Shown: one piece after another, positions 36,201-43,739 of the stretch
How the letters are laid out: the number at the start of each line of letters is the position of its first letter
Position numbering within the stretch: the stretch's first letter is position 1
Assembly: GCA_045565995.1 (NCBI GenBank)
Contig: JBJLEF010000001.1
Location: forward strand, 1,922,001-1,986,000
Length of the DNA: 64,000 nucleotides
From: UBA721 sp002705165
GTDB taxonomy: Bacteria; Planctomycetota; Planctomycetia; Pirellulales; Pirellulaceae
Reading direction: 5' to 3'
Made by a program: the position numbers and the translations under genes
The notes under the pieces: generated by a model
Told to the model about the DNA's origin: nothing
The model's database searches: none
What the model saw: only the letters and a program-made list of their open reading frames with translations

Positions 36201-36480
36201 TCAACAAATGATGAAGCGGGAAAGTGATGAAGGTGATCGCTTGCGGTGGGGATGGCGGCAGGTGACAAGTCGCCAACCGACGGACTATGAAATGAGTATT
36301 CTAAGCAAATCATTACAGAGAAGCCTTGAGCGGTATTCCAAGGATCAGCAGGCTGCCATTGAATTGATTGCCTTTGGTGAAAGTATAGCCGATGAATCCT
36401 TAAAGCCTCATCAACTAGCTGCTTATACAGTGATTGCCAGTATGCTGTTAAACCTGGATGAGGTCATTAACAGAGAATAA
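33277..36480 (+). CDS. PSD1-type cytochrome c protein: DUF1549, LamG-like and DUF1553 domains
   Basis: The ATG at 33277 (1067 residues) gives a clean signal peptide (MPRNLPALLLALLLAFSL..., cleavage near TAKA); the TTG at 33253 is rejected. A planctomycete cytochrome c domain carries CYHCHG (46-50) with the typical ENQQAGLRLD following. DUF1549 (about 145-355; LIRRVTLDLTGLPPTQ) contains CARCHDHKYDP near 334. A concanavalin/LamG-like insert (about 490-625; LTLSTWIKVDEPS, WVHIAFTSDGTQ) suggests carbohydrate binding. DUF1553 (about 740-1000; ARVIVNRFWHQFFGRGIV) completes it. The DUF1501 partner begins 3 bp after its stop. Heme attachment and a periplasmic redox role are inferred; no substrate is known. 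Confidence 0.92.
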   Translation: MPRNLPALLLALLLAFSLSIPVTAKAVEAAPVDFARDIRPLLSDTCYHCHGPDKENQQAGLRLDLKTSLYQVHEGIALVVPGNTAKSLLFQRITAADPAERMPPEDAQLTLSETQIQLIKTWIEQGAVWKDHWAFESPVKSALPSPVKDPWVTNAIDAFVLEKLKKNRILPSRMASKEKLIRRVTLDLTGLPPTQDAVEAFLKDESPQAYEHVVDRLLKSERYGERMAMQWLDVARYADTNGYQTDGERHMWRWREWVIESFNSNKPFSDFTVEQLAGDLIPDATTDQILATGFNRNHRSNSEGGIVFEEYLVEYAVDRVDTTATVWLGLTMGCARCHDHKYDPISQKEFYEMMAFFNNIPERGRVIKYGNSFPVIKAPTRQMAMQLKDYESKMDLLRQRLNVNATSIQQRMTELGAKQDSEKPVIHQDLMVRFGWDETHEQQTYEVEGKAEDYDVINTGEVSKELYQASLRGQAQARYVKGINGQALKLDRSYRVDGGAIIQFAGHQRLTLSTWIKVDEPSSGTIMSMLNPDDRRPQGFSWSLADNKVQVNFGPRWLDDSVRIRTKQSIPSGEWVHIAFTSDGTQMARGMGIYVNGVRQDVDILLDIFTGTYKTNSTLVIGAEGDEQHLQGLLDETCFYLRDLGPQELRSLAVVSTPAEIAAREKRTAAEQEKLLHYFLDQVDDSQDGEDYRALRKLESISRRFLDAIPTSMVMQEKMERGKTHVLIRGQYDNPGEEVSMNVPRSLFREQQDEAFESRLDLAKWIVGDENPLTARVIVNRFWHQFFGRGIVKTLEDFGAQGAPPTHPHLLDWLAVDFLDSGWDVKTLVKLIVMSSTYRQDSTVTKEQLATDPENVWLGRASRLRLPAEILRDQALAVSGLLNGKIGGSSVKPYQPEGLWKEIASQAYDQGSGEDLYRRGMYTFWKRTVPPPTMVTFDASSREICVLSRSRTNTPLQALALLNEVSYVEAARNLAQQMMKRESDEGDRLRWGWRQVTSRQPTDYEMSILSKSLQRSLERYSKDQQAAIELIAFGESIADESLKPHQLAAYTVIASMLLNLDEVINRE

Positions 36481-36483
36481 GTT

Positions 36484-37929
36484 ATGTCATTTGCAAACAA
36501 TACGTCTATGCAAGATCCGGTTACTAAAGCGGGGTGGTTACACAATCGCCGTCATTTTTTGATGGGCGGAGGTGTCTCACTTGCTTCTGCTGCGATGAAT
36601 AGTTTGTTATCTGCCGAGACTACAAAAGATGATGGTGGGTTACCTTTGTCCCCCAAGGCAAAGCGGGTAATCTACTTGTGTCAAAGTGGTGCTCCATCGC
36701 AAATTGACCTGTATGATCATAAGCCAAAGCTGAAGCAGTGGGTCGGAGATGACTTGCCGGATAGTGTGCGCAATGGTCAACGACTAACGGGGATGACAGC
36801 GGCGCAGGAGAATTTCCCGATTGCTCCATCCATATTCGACTTTAAGCAATATGGTCAAAGTGGCGCCTGGGTTAGCGAGCTATTGCCTCATACTAGCGGT
36901 ATTGTTGACGATGTGACATTCATTCGGACCTTGCATACCGAAGCGATCAATCATGATCCGGCCATTACATTGATGCAAACCGGAACTCAAATTGCGGGGA
37001 GACCAAGTTTTGGAGCATGGCTGTCCTATGGTTTGGGAAGTTTGAACGAGGATTTGCCGACTTTTATTGCGATGACTTCTGGAGAGGGCGGGCAGCCTCT
37101 ATATGACCGTCTCTGGGGGGCTGGCTTTTTGCCTTCTCATCATCAGGGAGTGAAATTGCGTCGTACAGGTGATCCAGTTTTGTTTCTTTCGAACCCTCCG
37201 GGAGTGACTCGCAAGGATCGCCGGGCCCTACTAGATGATTTATCGCTTTTGAACCAAAAGCGTATCGAAGAAACGGGTGATCCTGAAATTGAAACTCGAA
37301 TTTCACAATACGAAATGGCATTTCGCATGCAGGCATCAGTACCTGCACTGGCTGACTTCTCGAATGAGCCGCAGCATATATTAGATGAATACGGTGAGGA
37401 GGTTAATTCGCCAGGTTCTTATACGGCCAATTGCTTATTGGCTCGACGACTGGCCGAACGTGGTGTTAGGTTTATCCAGTTGTATCACCGCGGTTGGGAC
37501 CAACACACGTTTTTACCTAAAGGAATCCGGAAGCAGGCAGCAGCAACGGACAAGGCCTCCGCAGCTCTTATTAACGACTTGAAGCAACGTGATATGTTGA
37601 AAGATACGTTGGTAATCTGGGCCGGCGAATTTGGTCGAACCGTGTATTGTCAGGGTACCTTGACTGATACAGACTATGGCCGAGACCATCACCCTCGCTG
37701 TTTTACGATTTGGGCCGCCGGCGGCGGTATCCGAGAAGGTCAGGTGATCGGTAAAACAGATGACTTTAGTTACAACATTGAAGAAGATCCGATTCATATC
37801 CATGATCTCAATGCGACGTTATTACATTGCTTGGGAATTGAACATACTCGCCTGACATATAAGTATCAGGGACGTCATCATCGTCTAACCGATGTCCACG
37901 GTAAATTAGTTGATAAAATGTTGGCGTAA
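36484..37929 (+). CDS. DUF1501 family protein, Tat signal, partner of the PSD1-type protein
   Basis: The 481-residue protein has NRRHFLMGGG near residue 21, followed by a hydrophobic stretch and LSAE, a Tat-type signal. Family motifs include VIYLCQSGAPSQIDLYDHKP, SELLPHTSGI, HRGWDQH, VIWAGEFGRTVYCQG and GRDHHPRC, which parallel those of the DUF1501 protein at 21056 and belong to the alkaline phosphatase/sulfatase-like superfamily. The long segment between residues 190 and 300 (ending QMAFRMQASVPALADFS) is typical of this DUF1501 subgroup. It starts 3 bp after the PSD1 gene and is certainly cotranscribed with it. The activity is not known. Confidence 0.92.
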   Translation: MSFANNTSMQDPVTKAGWLHNRRHFLMGGGVSLASAAMNSLLSAETTKDDGGLPLSPKAKRVIYLCQSGAPSQIDLYDHKPKLKQWVGDDLPDSVRNGQRLTGMTAAQENFPIAPSIFDFKQYGQSGAWVSELLPHTSGIVDDVTFIRTLHTEAINHDPAITLMQTGTQIAGRPSFGAWLSYGLGSLNEDLPTFIAMTSGEGGQPLYDRLWGAGFLPSHHQGVKLRRTGDPVLFLSNPPGVTRKDRRALLDDLSLLNQKRIEETGDPEIETRISQYEMAFRMQASVPALADFSNEPQHILDEYGEEVNSPGSYTANCLLARRLAERGVRFIQLYHRGWDQHTFLPKGIRKQAAATDKASAALINDLKQRDMLKDTLVIWAGEFGRTVYCQGTLTDTDYGRDHHPRCFTIWAAGGGIREGQVIGKTDDFSYNIEEDPIHIHDLNATLLHCLGIEHTRLTYKYQGRHHRLTDVHGKLVDKMLA

Positions 37930-38006
37930 ACGATACAGAATTGTCTTCATTTATCGTTTCAATCACACTCTCAGATCAGCATGAAATATTCATAAGAGGA
38001 GATAAC

Positions 38007-38756
38007 ATGTCATTTGAAGGAAAGCATGTATTAATTACTGGTGGCACACGAGGTATCGGCAAAGCGCTTGGTTTGCGATTAGCCTCAGAAGGTGCTTCAG
38101 TCTCCTTGAATTATTTGTCACGTGATGAAGCTGCGGCGGCCACGGTGAAAGAAATAGAAGAAGCCGGTGGTAAAGCTGTCGCCGTTAAGGGAGATAATTC
38201 TTTACCAGATACGGCTAGTGCAGTTGCTGCCGCTGCTCGTGAAGTCTTCGGGCCCCTTGATATGTTGGTTTGTGCAGCTGGGATTAGTATTCCCGGTTCG
38301 GCTGATGAGATGACATGGGAACGATGGAAGACCACGATGAATATAAATTTAGATGGTACTTTTAATATGGTCTATGCGGTCGTCGAAGAAATGCAACAAC
38401 GCAACTTTGGACGTATTGTGACATTTTCATCCATCGCTGGTCTCCGCCCTCGAATGAATCAAATTGCTTATTCAGCGTCCAAGGCTGGGGTGATTGCGAT
38501 GACCCAATGTATGGCCGAAGCCTGGGCCGGAAATGGAATTCGTGTGAATTGTGTTTGCCCGGGATTAACGGAAACCGAAATGGCGCATACGCTGAGTCCC
38601 GAATACCACGAGAAGGTAATTGCTGCCACGCCACTAGGACGTATTGGAGAGCCTTCCGAATTGGCCTCTGTAGCCCGGTTCCTACTGAGTGAAGAGTCCA
38701 GCTTTATGACTGGTCAGACAATTGTTGCCAGTGGTGGCCGGGTCATGGTGCCTTAG
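38007..38756 (+). CDS. Short-chain dehydrogenase/reductase (FabG-like SDR)
   Basis: The ATG at 38007 (249 residues) has AGAGGAG eight bases upstream and starts at the normal SDR position; the longer 37941 frame is rejected. Motifs: cofactor-binding TGGTRGIGKALG, CAAGIS for the NAG position, catalytic Ser in TFSSIAG, YSASKAG (Tyr-Lys), CPGLTETEM and the C-terminal TGQTIVASGGRVMVP. These are the classical SDR hallmarks of FabG-like oxidoreductases, and an Arg or Lys pattern before the loop suggests NADP(H) use. The SMP-30-like gene follows 44 bp later, which makes a sugar dehydrogenase role plausible; a fatty-acid FabG role is less likely here because no acyl carrier genes are present. Confidence 0.9.
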   Translation: MSFEGKHVLITGGTRGIGKALGLRLASEGASVSLNYLSRDEAAAATVKEIEEAGGKAVAVKGDNSLPDTASAVAAAAREVFGPLDMLVCAAGISIPGSADEMTWERWKTTMNINLDGTFNMVYAVVEEMQQRNFGRIVTFSSIAGLRPRMNQIAYSASKAGVIAMTQCMAEAWAGNGIRVNCVCPGLTETEMAHTLSPEYHEKVIAATPLGRIGEPSELASVARFLLSEESSFMTGQTIVASGGRVMVP

Positions 38757-38800
38757 TTGGTACCGGCAAAGGAAGCAAAAAAATAAAGGGAGAACACACC

Positions 38801-39763
38801 GTGCAAATAAATCAGACTTCGGTTCTTTTAGATCCTGAGTGTCGTCAATTAAGATTCCTTCCTGAGGGACCGATCGCTGATGGAATTCAAGGCTTTAGTT
38901 GGGTGGCCATTCAGCATGCTGAAGATGCCACTCATGGGTCTTTGAATATCTTCGATTGGAGAACCAGATCAAATTCGAATTATGATTTGCCAGGTCGTCC
39001 CGGATTCGCATTTCCAACAGAGCTCGAGGGTATCTTTGTCGCGGGTCTGGAACGTCGGGTGATGATGGTGAACGTTGCGACAGGTGAGAAGACTGTGATG
39101 AGTGATGAGATCGATCAGAATGTTGAAAACACGATCATCAACGATGGCGTTCCTTTTTCAGAAGGAATTATTTTTGGTGCTAAGGATCTAGAGTTTCAAA
39201 CGAAGAAAGCTGGATTGTATTTCTGGCGAGTGAGTGATCAGAGTCTCATACTTCTCAGAGATGATCAAATTTGTTCAAACGGAAAGATTATTACCGGAGC
39301 AGGGAACACGCGTACGTTATTGGATATTGATACACCGACTCAGCAGGTTGTGCGTTATGAATTGGACTGTGACGCTGGAATGCTGAGCGATCCCGAAGTC
39401 GTGCTTGATCTTTCCGATCTAGATATCTTTCCTGATGGAATGGTGGCAACCCCTAACGGCCAAAGCGTAATCATTGCTTTCTATAACCCGAATGCAGCAG
39501 AATACGGAGTAGCTAGACAATTCAGTTTAGCGAATGGTGAAGTGGAAGCTGAATGGCGTTGCGATCAGGCTCCCCGTGTTACCTGCCCATTACTGTTAAA
39601 TACGGAAGATGGGGTGAAGCTGATTTTGACAACGGCAACCGAAGTGATGGAAAGTGAGATGTTTGAAAGTCACCCAAATTCGGGTTGCTTGTTCGTTGGC
39701 GATACTCCTTTTGATTCCGTTCCCGTTGATTATCGTTTTAGCGCTGAGCAATTAGGAATCTAG
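38801..39763 (+). CDS. SMP-30/gluconolactonase-like beta-propeller protein
   Basis: The 320-residue cytoplasmic protein starts with GTG at 38801 after GGGAG. Family features include a Glu after the first strand (LPEGPIADGIQGFSW), GFAFPTELEGIFVAGLERRV, a conserved Asn in NTIINDGVPFSEGIIFGAK, and the strand pair LDIFPDGMVATPNGQSVIIAFYNP, in which the Asp/Asn residues would bind a divalent metal. SMP-30 enzymes hydrolyse sugar lactones. Next to an SDR this suggests a two-step oxidation of a sugar to its acid (dehydrogenase, then lactonase). The fit to the family is moderate. Confidence 0.75.
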   Translation: MQINQTSVLLDPECRQLRFLPEGPIADGIQGFSWVAIQHAEDATHGSLNIFDWRTRSNSNYDLPGRPGFAFPTELEGIFVAGLERRVMMVNVATGEKTVMSDEIDQNVENTIINDGVPFSEGIIFGAKDLEFQTKKAGLYFWRVSDQSLILLRDDQICSNGKIITGAGNTRTLLDIDTPTQQVVRYELDCDAGMLSDPEVVLDLSDLDIFPDGMVATPNGQSVIIAFYNPNAAEYGVARQFSLANGEVEAEWRCDQAPRVTCPLLLNTEDGVKLILTTATEVMESEMFESHPNSGCLFVGDTPFDSVPVDYRFSAEQLGI

Positions 39764-39925
39764 TCGAATGCTGATTTTCTGATTAAAATACCCTTTTGAT
39801 AAAGCTTAACGGTGGTGACTAAATCCACGTGATGTGTTAGCTTAAATGAACACATATTTCTCTGTGGAGGCTGTGGCTTGCAGTCTGATTTCTGTTACCT
39901 ACATTGGTCCGGTCTGGAGTAATTG

Positions 39926-40735
39926 ATGGTTGACCATCCAGAAGACGACGACCTATTCGTTGATGACGAATGGGAAGAAGTTGAAGACAACGAAGAACTA
40001 GAAGACGACGACGCAGATGCGGATGTTGATGACGAGCTCGAAGAAGCCTTAAATGAAGGCGATGACGACGAATTCGAAGTCGATGACGATGATGATGACG
40101 TTGATGATGACGAAGACGTTGACGAAGACGTTGACGAAGACGTTGACGAAGACGTTGACGAAGACGTCGGTGCAGAAGATGACGATGTCGACGAAGAAGA
40201 GGATGACGACGTAGAAGATGATGACGACGTAGAATATGAATACGTTGAAGTCGACGAAGTCGACGAAGATGATGAAGACGTTGAATATGAATACGAGTAC
40301 ATCGAAGTCGGTGAAGATGAAGAGCTTGACGGTGATGTAGAGTATGAATACATCGAGGTAGAAGAGGAAGAGGAAGAATCCGAAGAGGTAGAAGAGTCAG
40401 AAGATGAAGCCGAATCAGGAGGCAATGACGCCGAAGGTAAGGGTAGTGCTGAAGAAGAGTCATCCGAGGCAGAAGAACCTGAAGTTGATTTAGGTCCGGA
40501 TCACCCCGATGCTCTCGCAGCACTCGAAGATATGGGTGTTCGTCTCATGATGAATCAGTTTGGTCGGGTAACCCGCATCCTGTTTTATGATCGTCATCGA
40601 GAAGGTGATTTAGATCAGATTCGCAACCTCCCGAGTCTTAAAGAGGTCTGGTTGTTACATACACCTCGAATCAAACTTCCAGCTGTAGAAGCATTGCGTG
40701 AACGACTGGAGGGAGTGGAAGTTCACTATAGTTAG
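39926..40735 (+). CDS. Extremely acidic repeat protein with a C-terminal LRR-like domain
   Basis: The ATG at 39926 (269 residues) directly follows a TTG. Residues 1 to about 190 are almost wholly Asp and Glu with Val, including four EDVD units encoded by a 12-bp DNA repeat and three related blocks EYEYVEV, EYEYIEV and EYEYIEV. The C-terminal ~75 residues are ordinary (GVRLMMNQFGRVTRILFYDR..., LPSLKEVWLLHTPRIKLPAVEAL) and read like one or two leucine-rich repeats. There is no signal peptide. Such a polyanion could bind cations or basic proteins; that is a guess. The codon pattern makes apparent Ser-rich frames on the other strand, which I regard as shadows. A terminator follows at 40770. Confidence 0.75.
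   Translation: MVDHPEDDDLFVDDEWEEVEDNEELEDDDADADVDDELEEALNEGDDDEFEVDDDDDDVDDDEDVDEDVDEDVDEDVDEDVGAEDDDVDEEEDDDVEDDDDVEYEYVEVDEVDEDDEDVEYEYEYIEVGEDEELDGDVEYEYIEVEEEEEESEEVEESEDEAESGGNDAEGKGSAEEESSEAEEPEVDLGPDHPDALAALEDMGVRLMMNQFGRVTRILFYDRHREGDLDQIRNLPSLKEVWLLHTPRIKLPAVEALRERLEGVEVHYS
40115..40168 (+). repeat. 12-bp tandem repeat encoding EDVD units
   Basis: GACGTTGACGAA occurs four times in perfect tandem (40115-40162) and continues into a partial GACGTC. The unit encodes Asp-Val-Asp-Glu in frame within the acidic protein. Confidence 0.9.
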
Positions 40736-40769
40736 TGCTCATTAATCTTCCGAATAATTAAGTAATCTG

Positions 40770-40797
40770 AAGCCCCTGTTTTTGACAGGGGCTTTTT
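40770..40797 (+). terminator. Rho-independent terminator after the acidic protein gene
   Basis: AGCCCCTGT pairs with ACAGGGGCT around a short T-rich loop and is followed by six T. Nearly the same hairpin recurs at 43492. Confidence 0.92.
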
Positions 40798-40987
40798 TAT
40801 GCACCATTTTTTCATCGTCTCTTAGTCAATTCTTTCGCGTTTGCTTGCGCACTTTTCATTTTGACTTCATGAGTGATTCATAGATGTTCGTCAGAATTGT
40901 CCGTATTAAACAAGGATGTATATTGTTGTCTCTTCATGGGATTGAAGAGACAGCACCCATAATTGCTGAACATGCATGGAGGATCAA

Positions 40988-43435
40988 ATGTACAGTAAAG
41001 CAGACATTCACGTTCATACGAAGTATTCGGATGCTCCGAATGAGTGGTACTTGAAGCAAATCAGGGCCGCGGAAAGCTATGTTGAACCCATGCATGTTTA
41101 CCAAACCGCTAAACAGCGGGGCATGCAATTTGTGACAATTTCGGATCACGATCGTATCGATGGCGCACTTGAACTAGCGCATTTAAAGGATACATTTATT
41201 TCTGCCGAAGCCACCGTAACTTTCCCTGAAGATGGCTGCAAAATCCATTGTCTGGTAACAGGAATTACAGAATTACAGTGGGCGGAGATTGATAAGCGTC
41301 GAGACGACATTTATGAATTTCAAAAGTATCTGAATCAAGAAAATATTATCCATTCGGTAGCGCACCCGCTCTTTACCGTGAATGGTCAAATGACAGTGGG
41401 ACATTTTGAAAAATTGTTGCTGCTTTTTAACCGCTTTGAAGCTATTAATGGAGCTCGCGACTCTCGAGCAGGAGAAATTGTGAGTGCAGTGATGGAGAAT
41501 ATCACTGAGAAACAATTGCTTCAAATGCAACGTCGGCATGGAATTGAGCCCTCTGGTGAGAAGCCATGGAAGAAGGTTTTTACGGGCGGTAGTGATGACC
41601 ACGGTGGCGTGTTTATCGGAACAGCCTATACTGCCACCCCCGAAGCTGAAAATGTAAATCAATACCTGGACTACTTGCGGCAGGGTCGCCATCTCTGCGG
41701 TGGGGCACACGGCGGCAGTTTGCGGTTAAGCCATAGCTTAGTTGCAATTGCCCGCAAGTATGTCCAGAAGAACATGCTCTCCAATTCCGACCCCACGGGA
41801 GTCGTCTTGGACGAGATCCTTGAGATATTGATGGAACAGGATTCAGACGAATCCTACTTCTCTTCAGCCTCAACGAACCTGAGTCCGGTTCAGCCCAAAA
41901 TTGAAAATCAGGAGGAGCAAAGTCCTTTAGGGTCAAATTGGTGGACAGGTATTGAGCGTGGGACGATGGACCGAGCCAATGAAATGTTTAACGAATGCCT
42001 CTCTCAGTTTATTGAAAGTATCATTGGCAGCGTTGCATCTGGCAGACTTCTTAATGTAATGGGAGCGATGTCTGGTTTGTTGCCGGTCACGATGTCTGCT
42101 TTACCATATTTGGCAGGGGTTGCAACAAACTACAAGGACGAGCAATTGTGTCAAAAAGTTGCCAGAGAATTTTCTGCCAGCCAGGAGCTGGAAAGACGCA
42201 GTCATAAGAAGCTGTGGCTGACGGATACCTTTTCGGATGTAAATGGTGTATCAATGTCAATTTCACGGCTGGCAGAAATAGCAGATGTTCAAGGCAAAGA
42301 CCTGACGGTCATGACTTGTTTGCCAGAGAAACCACAGGCAAAGTTTTCGTTAAAGAATGTGCAGCCGCTCCAACATTTTGAGATGCCATTCTACAATCAG
42401 GCTAAATTGAGTGTGCCGCCAATTTTGGAGGTGCTTAATTACATTGAAGATCAACGTATTTCTGAACTGATTATATCCACTCCGGGACCGTTGGGATTAG
42501 TGGGATTATTGGCTGGTAAGTTATTGGATATTCCGGTGAGAGCCATCTATCACACAGACTTTCCGGCTTACGTTGAGTCGATTACGGATTCCGAGCCGTA
42601 CGCTGAAGCGACTCGAAAGTATATGCAGTGGTTCTATTCCAAGGCACATACTGTTCTGGTACCCAGCGATTTCTATCGCGAATCGCTGATTGCTGATGGT
42701 TTGCAGGCCGCTAAGATCAAGTTTCTTCCCCGGGGAGTTGATTCAGTAATGTTCCATCCTCGGAAGAAGGAAACAGCTTACTGGAAGAAGTATGGATTAA
42801 AGAAAAGTTTTACTTTTCTTTATGCAGGCAGGATATCACGTGAGAAAAACGTGGAGCATTTGATCGAGTCGTTTCTGGGAATGACATTAGATGAGGAAAG
42901 TTTGGTCGAGTCTAATCTGGCGCTTTGTGGAGATGGACCGCTCCTTTCTGAACTACGGAATAAATACGCTCAGCACAAAACGATTTGCTTTACCGGCTGT
43001 CTCGAATCTGAAGAGCTCGCAGTAGCCTACGCTAGTAGTGATGTGTTTGTTTTTCCAAGTACGACCGATACGTTCGGTAATGTTGTGCTCGAGGCGCAGG
43101 CCTGTGGATTACCAGCCATTGTTACGCATATGGGGGGCCCGGCCGAGATTGTCATGCATAACGGATCGGGTTTGATCGTTGATATTAGCCATGAACAAGC
43201 CCTGTCAACGGCTATGGAGCAATTGTATGCGGATGACATCATGCGAGGCGATATGCGTCATCGCGCCATCTTAAATGCAGAACAACGCAGTTGGGACTCG
43301 ATTTTGGATCTCCTGTGGAATTGTGCTGATAAACAACTACAGCCTCCAAAGCCTAGAACGGAGAATGCTTCTCCTGTCAGAGTGGCTGTCGGTCGTGAAA
43401 ATCGGATTGCCAAACATTTGATCTCTAAGGACTAG
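40988..43435 (+). CDS. PHP-domain / family 4 glycosyltransferase fusion protein
   Basis: The ATG at 40988 (815 residues) is preceded by GGAGG at perfect spacing, so the upstream ATG at 40976 is rejected. Residues 1 to about 260 are a PHP phosphoesterase domain: DIHVHTKYSD (His8, His10), TISDHDRIDG, SVAHPLF and GGSDDHGGVF supply the metal-binding His/Asp. A linker with a hydrophobic stretch (about 340-375) follows. From about 395 the protein is a GT4-type glycosyltransferase: LWLTDTFSDVNGVS, IYHTDFPAYVES, PRGVDSVMFHP, YAGRISREKNVEHLIESF and FPSTTDTFGNVVLEAQACGLP. GT4 enzymes of this type make glycolipids or mannosides. The pairing with a phosphoesterase suggests one bifunctional lipid- or polysaccharide-linked step; the substrate is not known. 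Confidence 0.9.
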   Translation: MYSKADIHVHTKYSDAPNEWYLKQIRAAESYVEPMHVYQTAKQRGMQFVTISDHDRIDGALELAHLKDTFISAEATVTFPEDGCKIHCLVTGITELQWAEIDKRRDDIYEFQKYLNQENIIHSVAHPLFTVNGQMTVGHFEKLLLLFNRFEAINGARDSRAGEIVSAVMENITEKQLLQMQRRHGIEPSGEKPWKKVFTGGSDDHGGVFIGTAYTATPEAENVNQYLDYLRQGRHLCGGAHGGSLRLSHSLVAIARKYVQKNMLSNSDPTGVVLDEILEILMEQDSDESYFSSASTNLSPVQPKIENQEEQSPLGSNWWTGIERGTMDRANEMFNECLSQFIESIIGSVASGRLLNVMGAMSGLLPVTMSALPYLAGVATNYKDEQLCQKVAREFSASQELERRSHKKLWLTDTFSDVNGVSMSISRLAEIADVQGKDLTVMTCLPEKPQAKFSLKNVQPLQHFEMPFYNQAKLSVPPILEVLNYIEDQRISELIISTPGPLGLVGLLAGKLLDIPVRAIYHTDFPAYVESITDSEPYAEATRKYMQWFYSKAHTVLVPSDFYRESLIADGLQAAKIKFLPRGVDSVMFHPRKKETAYWKKYGLKKSFTFLYAGRISREKNVEHLIESFLGMTLDEESLVESNLALCGDGPLLSELRNKYAQHKTICFTGCLESEELAVAYASSDVFVFPSTTDTFGNVVLEAQACGLPAIVTHMGGPAEIVMHNGSGLIVDISHEQALSTAMEQLYADDIMRGDMRHRAILNAEQRSWDSILDLLWNCADKQLQPPKPRTENASPVRVAVGRENRIAKHLISKD

Positions 43436-43491
43436 ATAGAACCCTGTTTACAGTGTTATTCCAGACGTTTTTAGCGGTTTAGCTCCGAATG

Positions 43492-43519
43492 AAGCCCCTG
43501 TTTTCGACAGGGGCTTTTT
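43492..43519 (+). terminator. Rho-independent terminator after the PHP-GT4 gene
   Basis: AAGCCCCTGT pairs with ACAGGGGCTT around TTTCG, followed by TTTTTC and more T. The sequence is near-identical to the terminator at 40770. Confidence 0.92.
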
Positions 43520-43570
43520 CTTTTTTTAATTTTTTGCGCCCTATTCTGGTCGGAGTCGCACCTTTGATTA

Positions 43571-43684
43571 GTAGAAGACTGACTTTTCCAGACGGTCTTC
43601 TAACCTACATTCCGGAGGAGGGGGAGTAGAAGACGTAGCCAATACCCGGGCCTCGTCAATTTCTACTCCCCCGAATCTTTTTAA
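43571..43684 (+). ncRNA. Candidate structured RNA with alternative hairpins (strand uncertain)
   Basis: This gene-free stretch between convergent genes holds an 8-bp hairpin TAGAAGAC/GTCTTCTA (43572-43579 with 43595-43602). It also holds a perfect 12-bp stem GGGGGAGTAGAA/TTCTACTCCCCC (43620-43631 with 43661-43672), extended by GACG/CGTC inside and followed by a T-run (CTTTTT). The word GTAGAAGAC occurs at both 43571-43579 and 43626-43634, so GTCTTCTA could pair with either copy, giving two exclusive folds. The plus strand is favoured by the T-run. No known RNA family was recognised. Confidence 0.4.
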
Positions 43685-43739
43685 AAGAGCCGGAAACCAG
43701 GGCATTGGAATTTCTTTACGAACCTGAACTTAGGGCTAG

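Noticed and set aside
39837..40523. Ser- and Arg/His-rich open frames on the minus strand across the acidic gene
   Set aside because: They arise from the GAC/GAA/GTT codon repeats of the plus-strand acidic protein and have no start context or family features.
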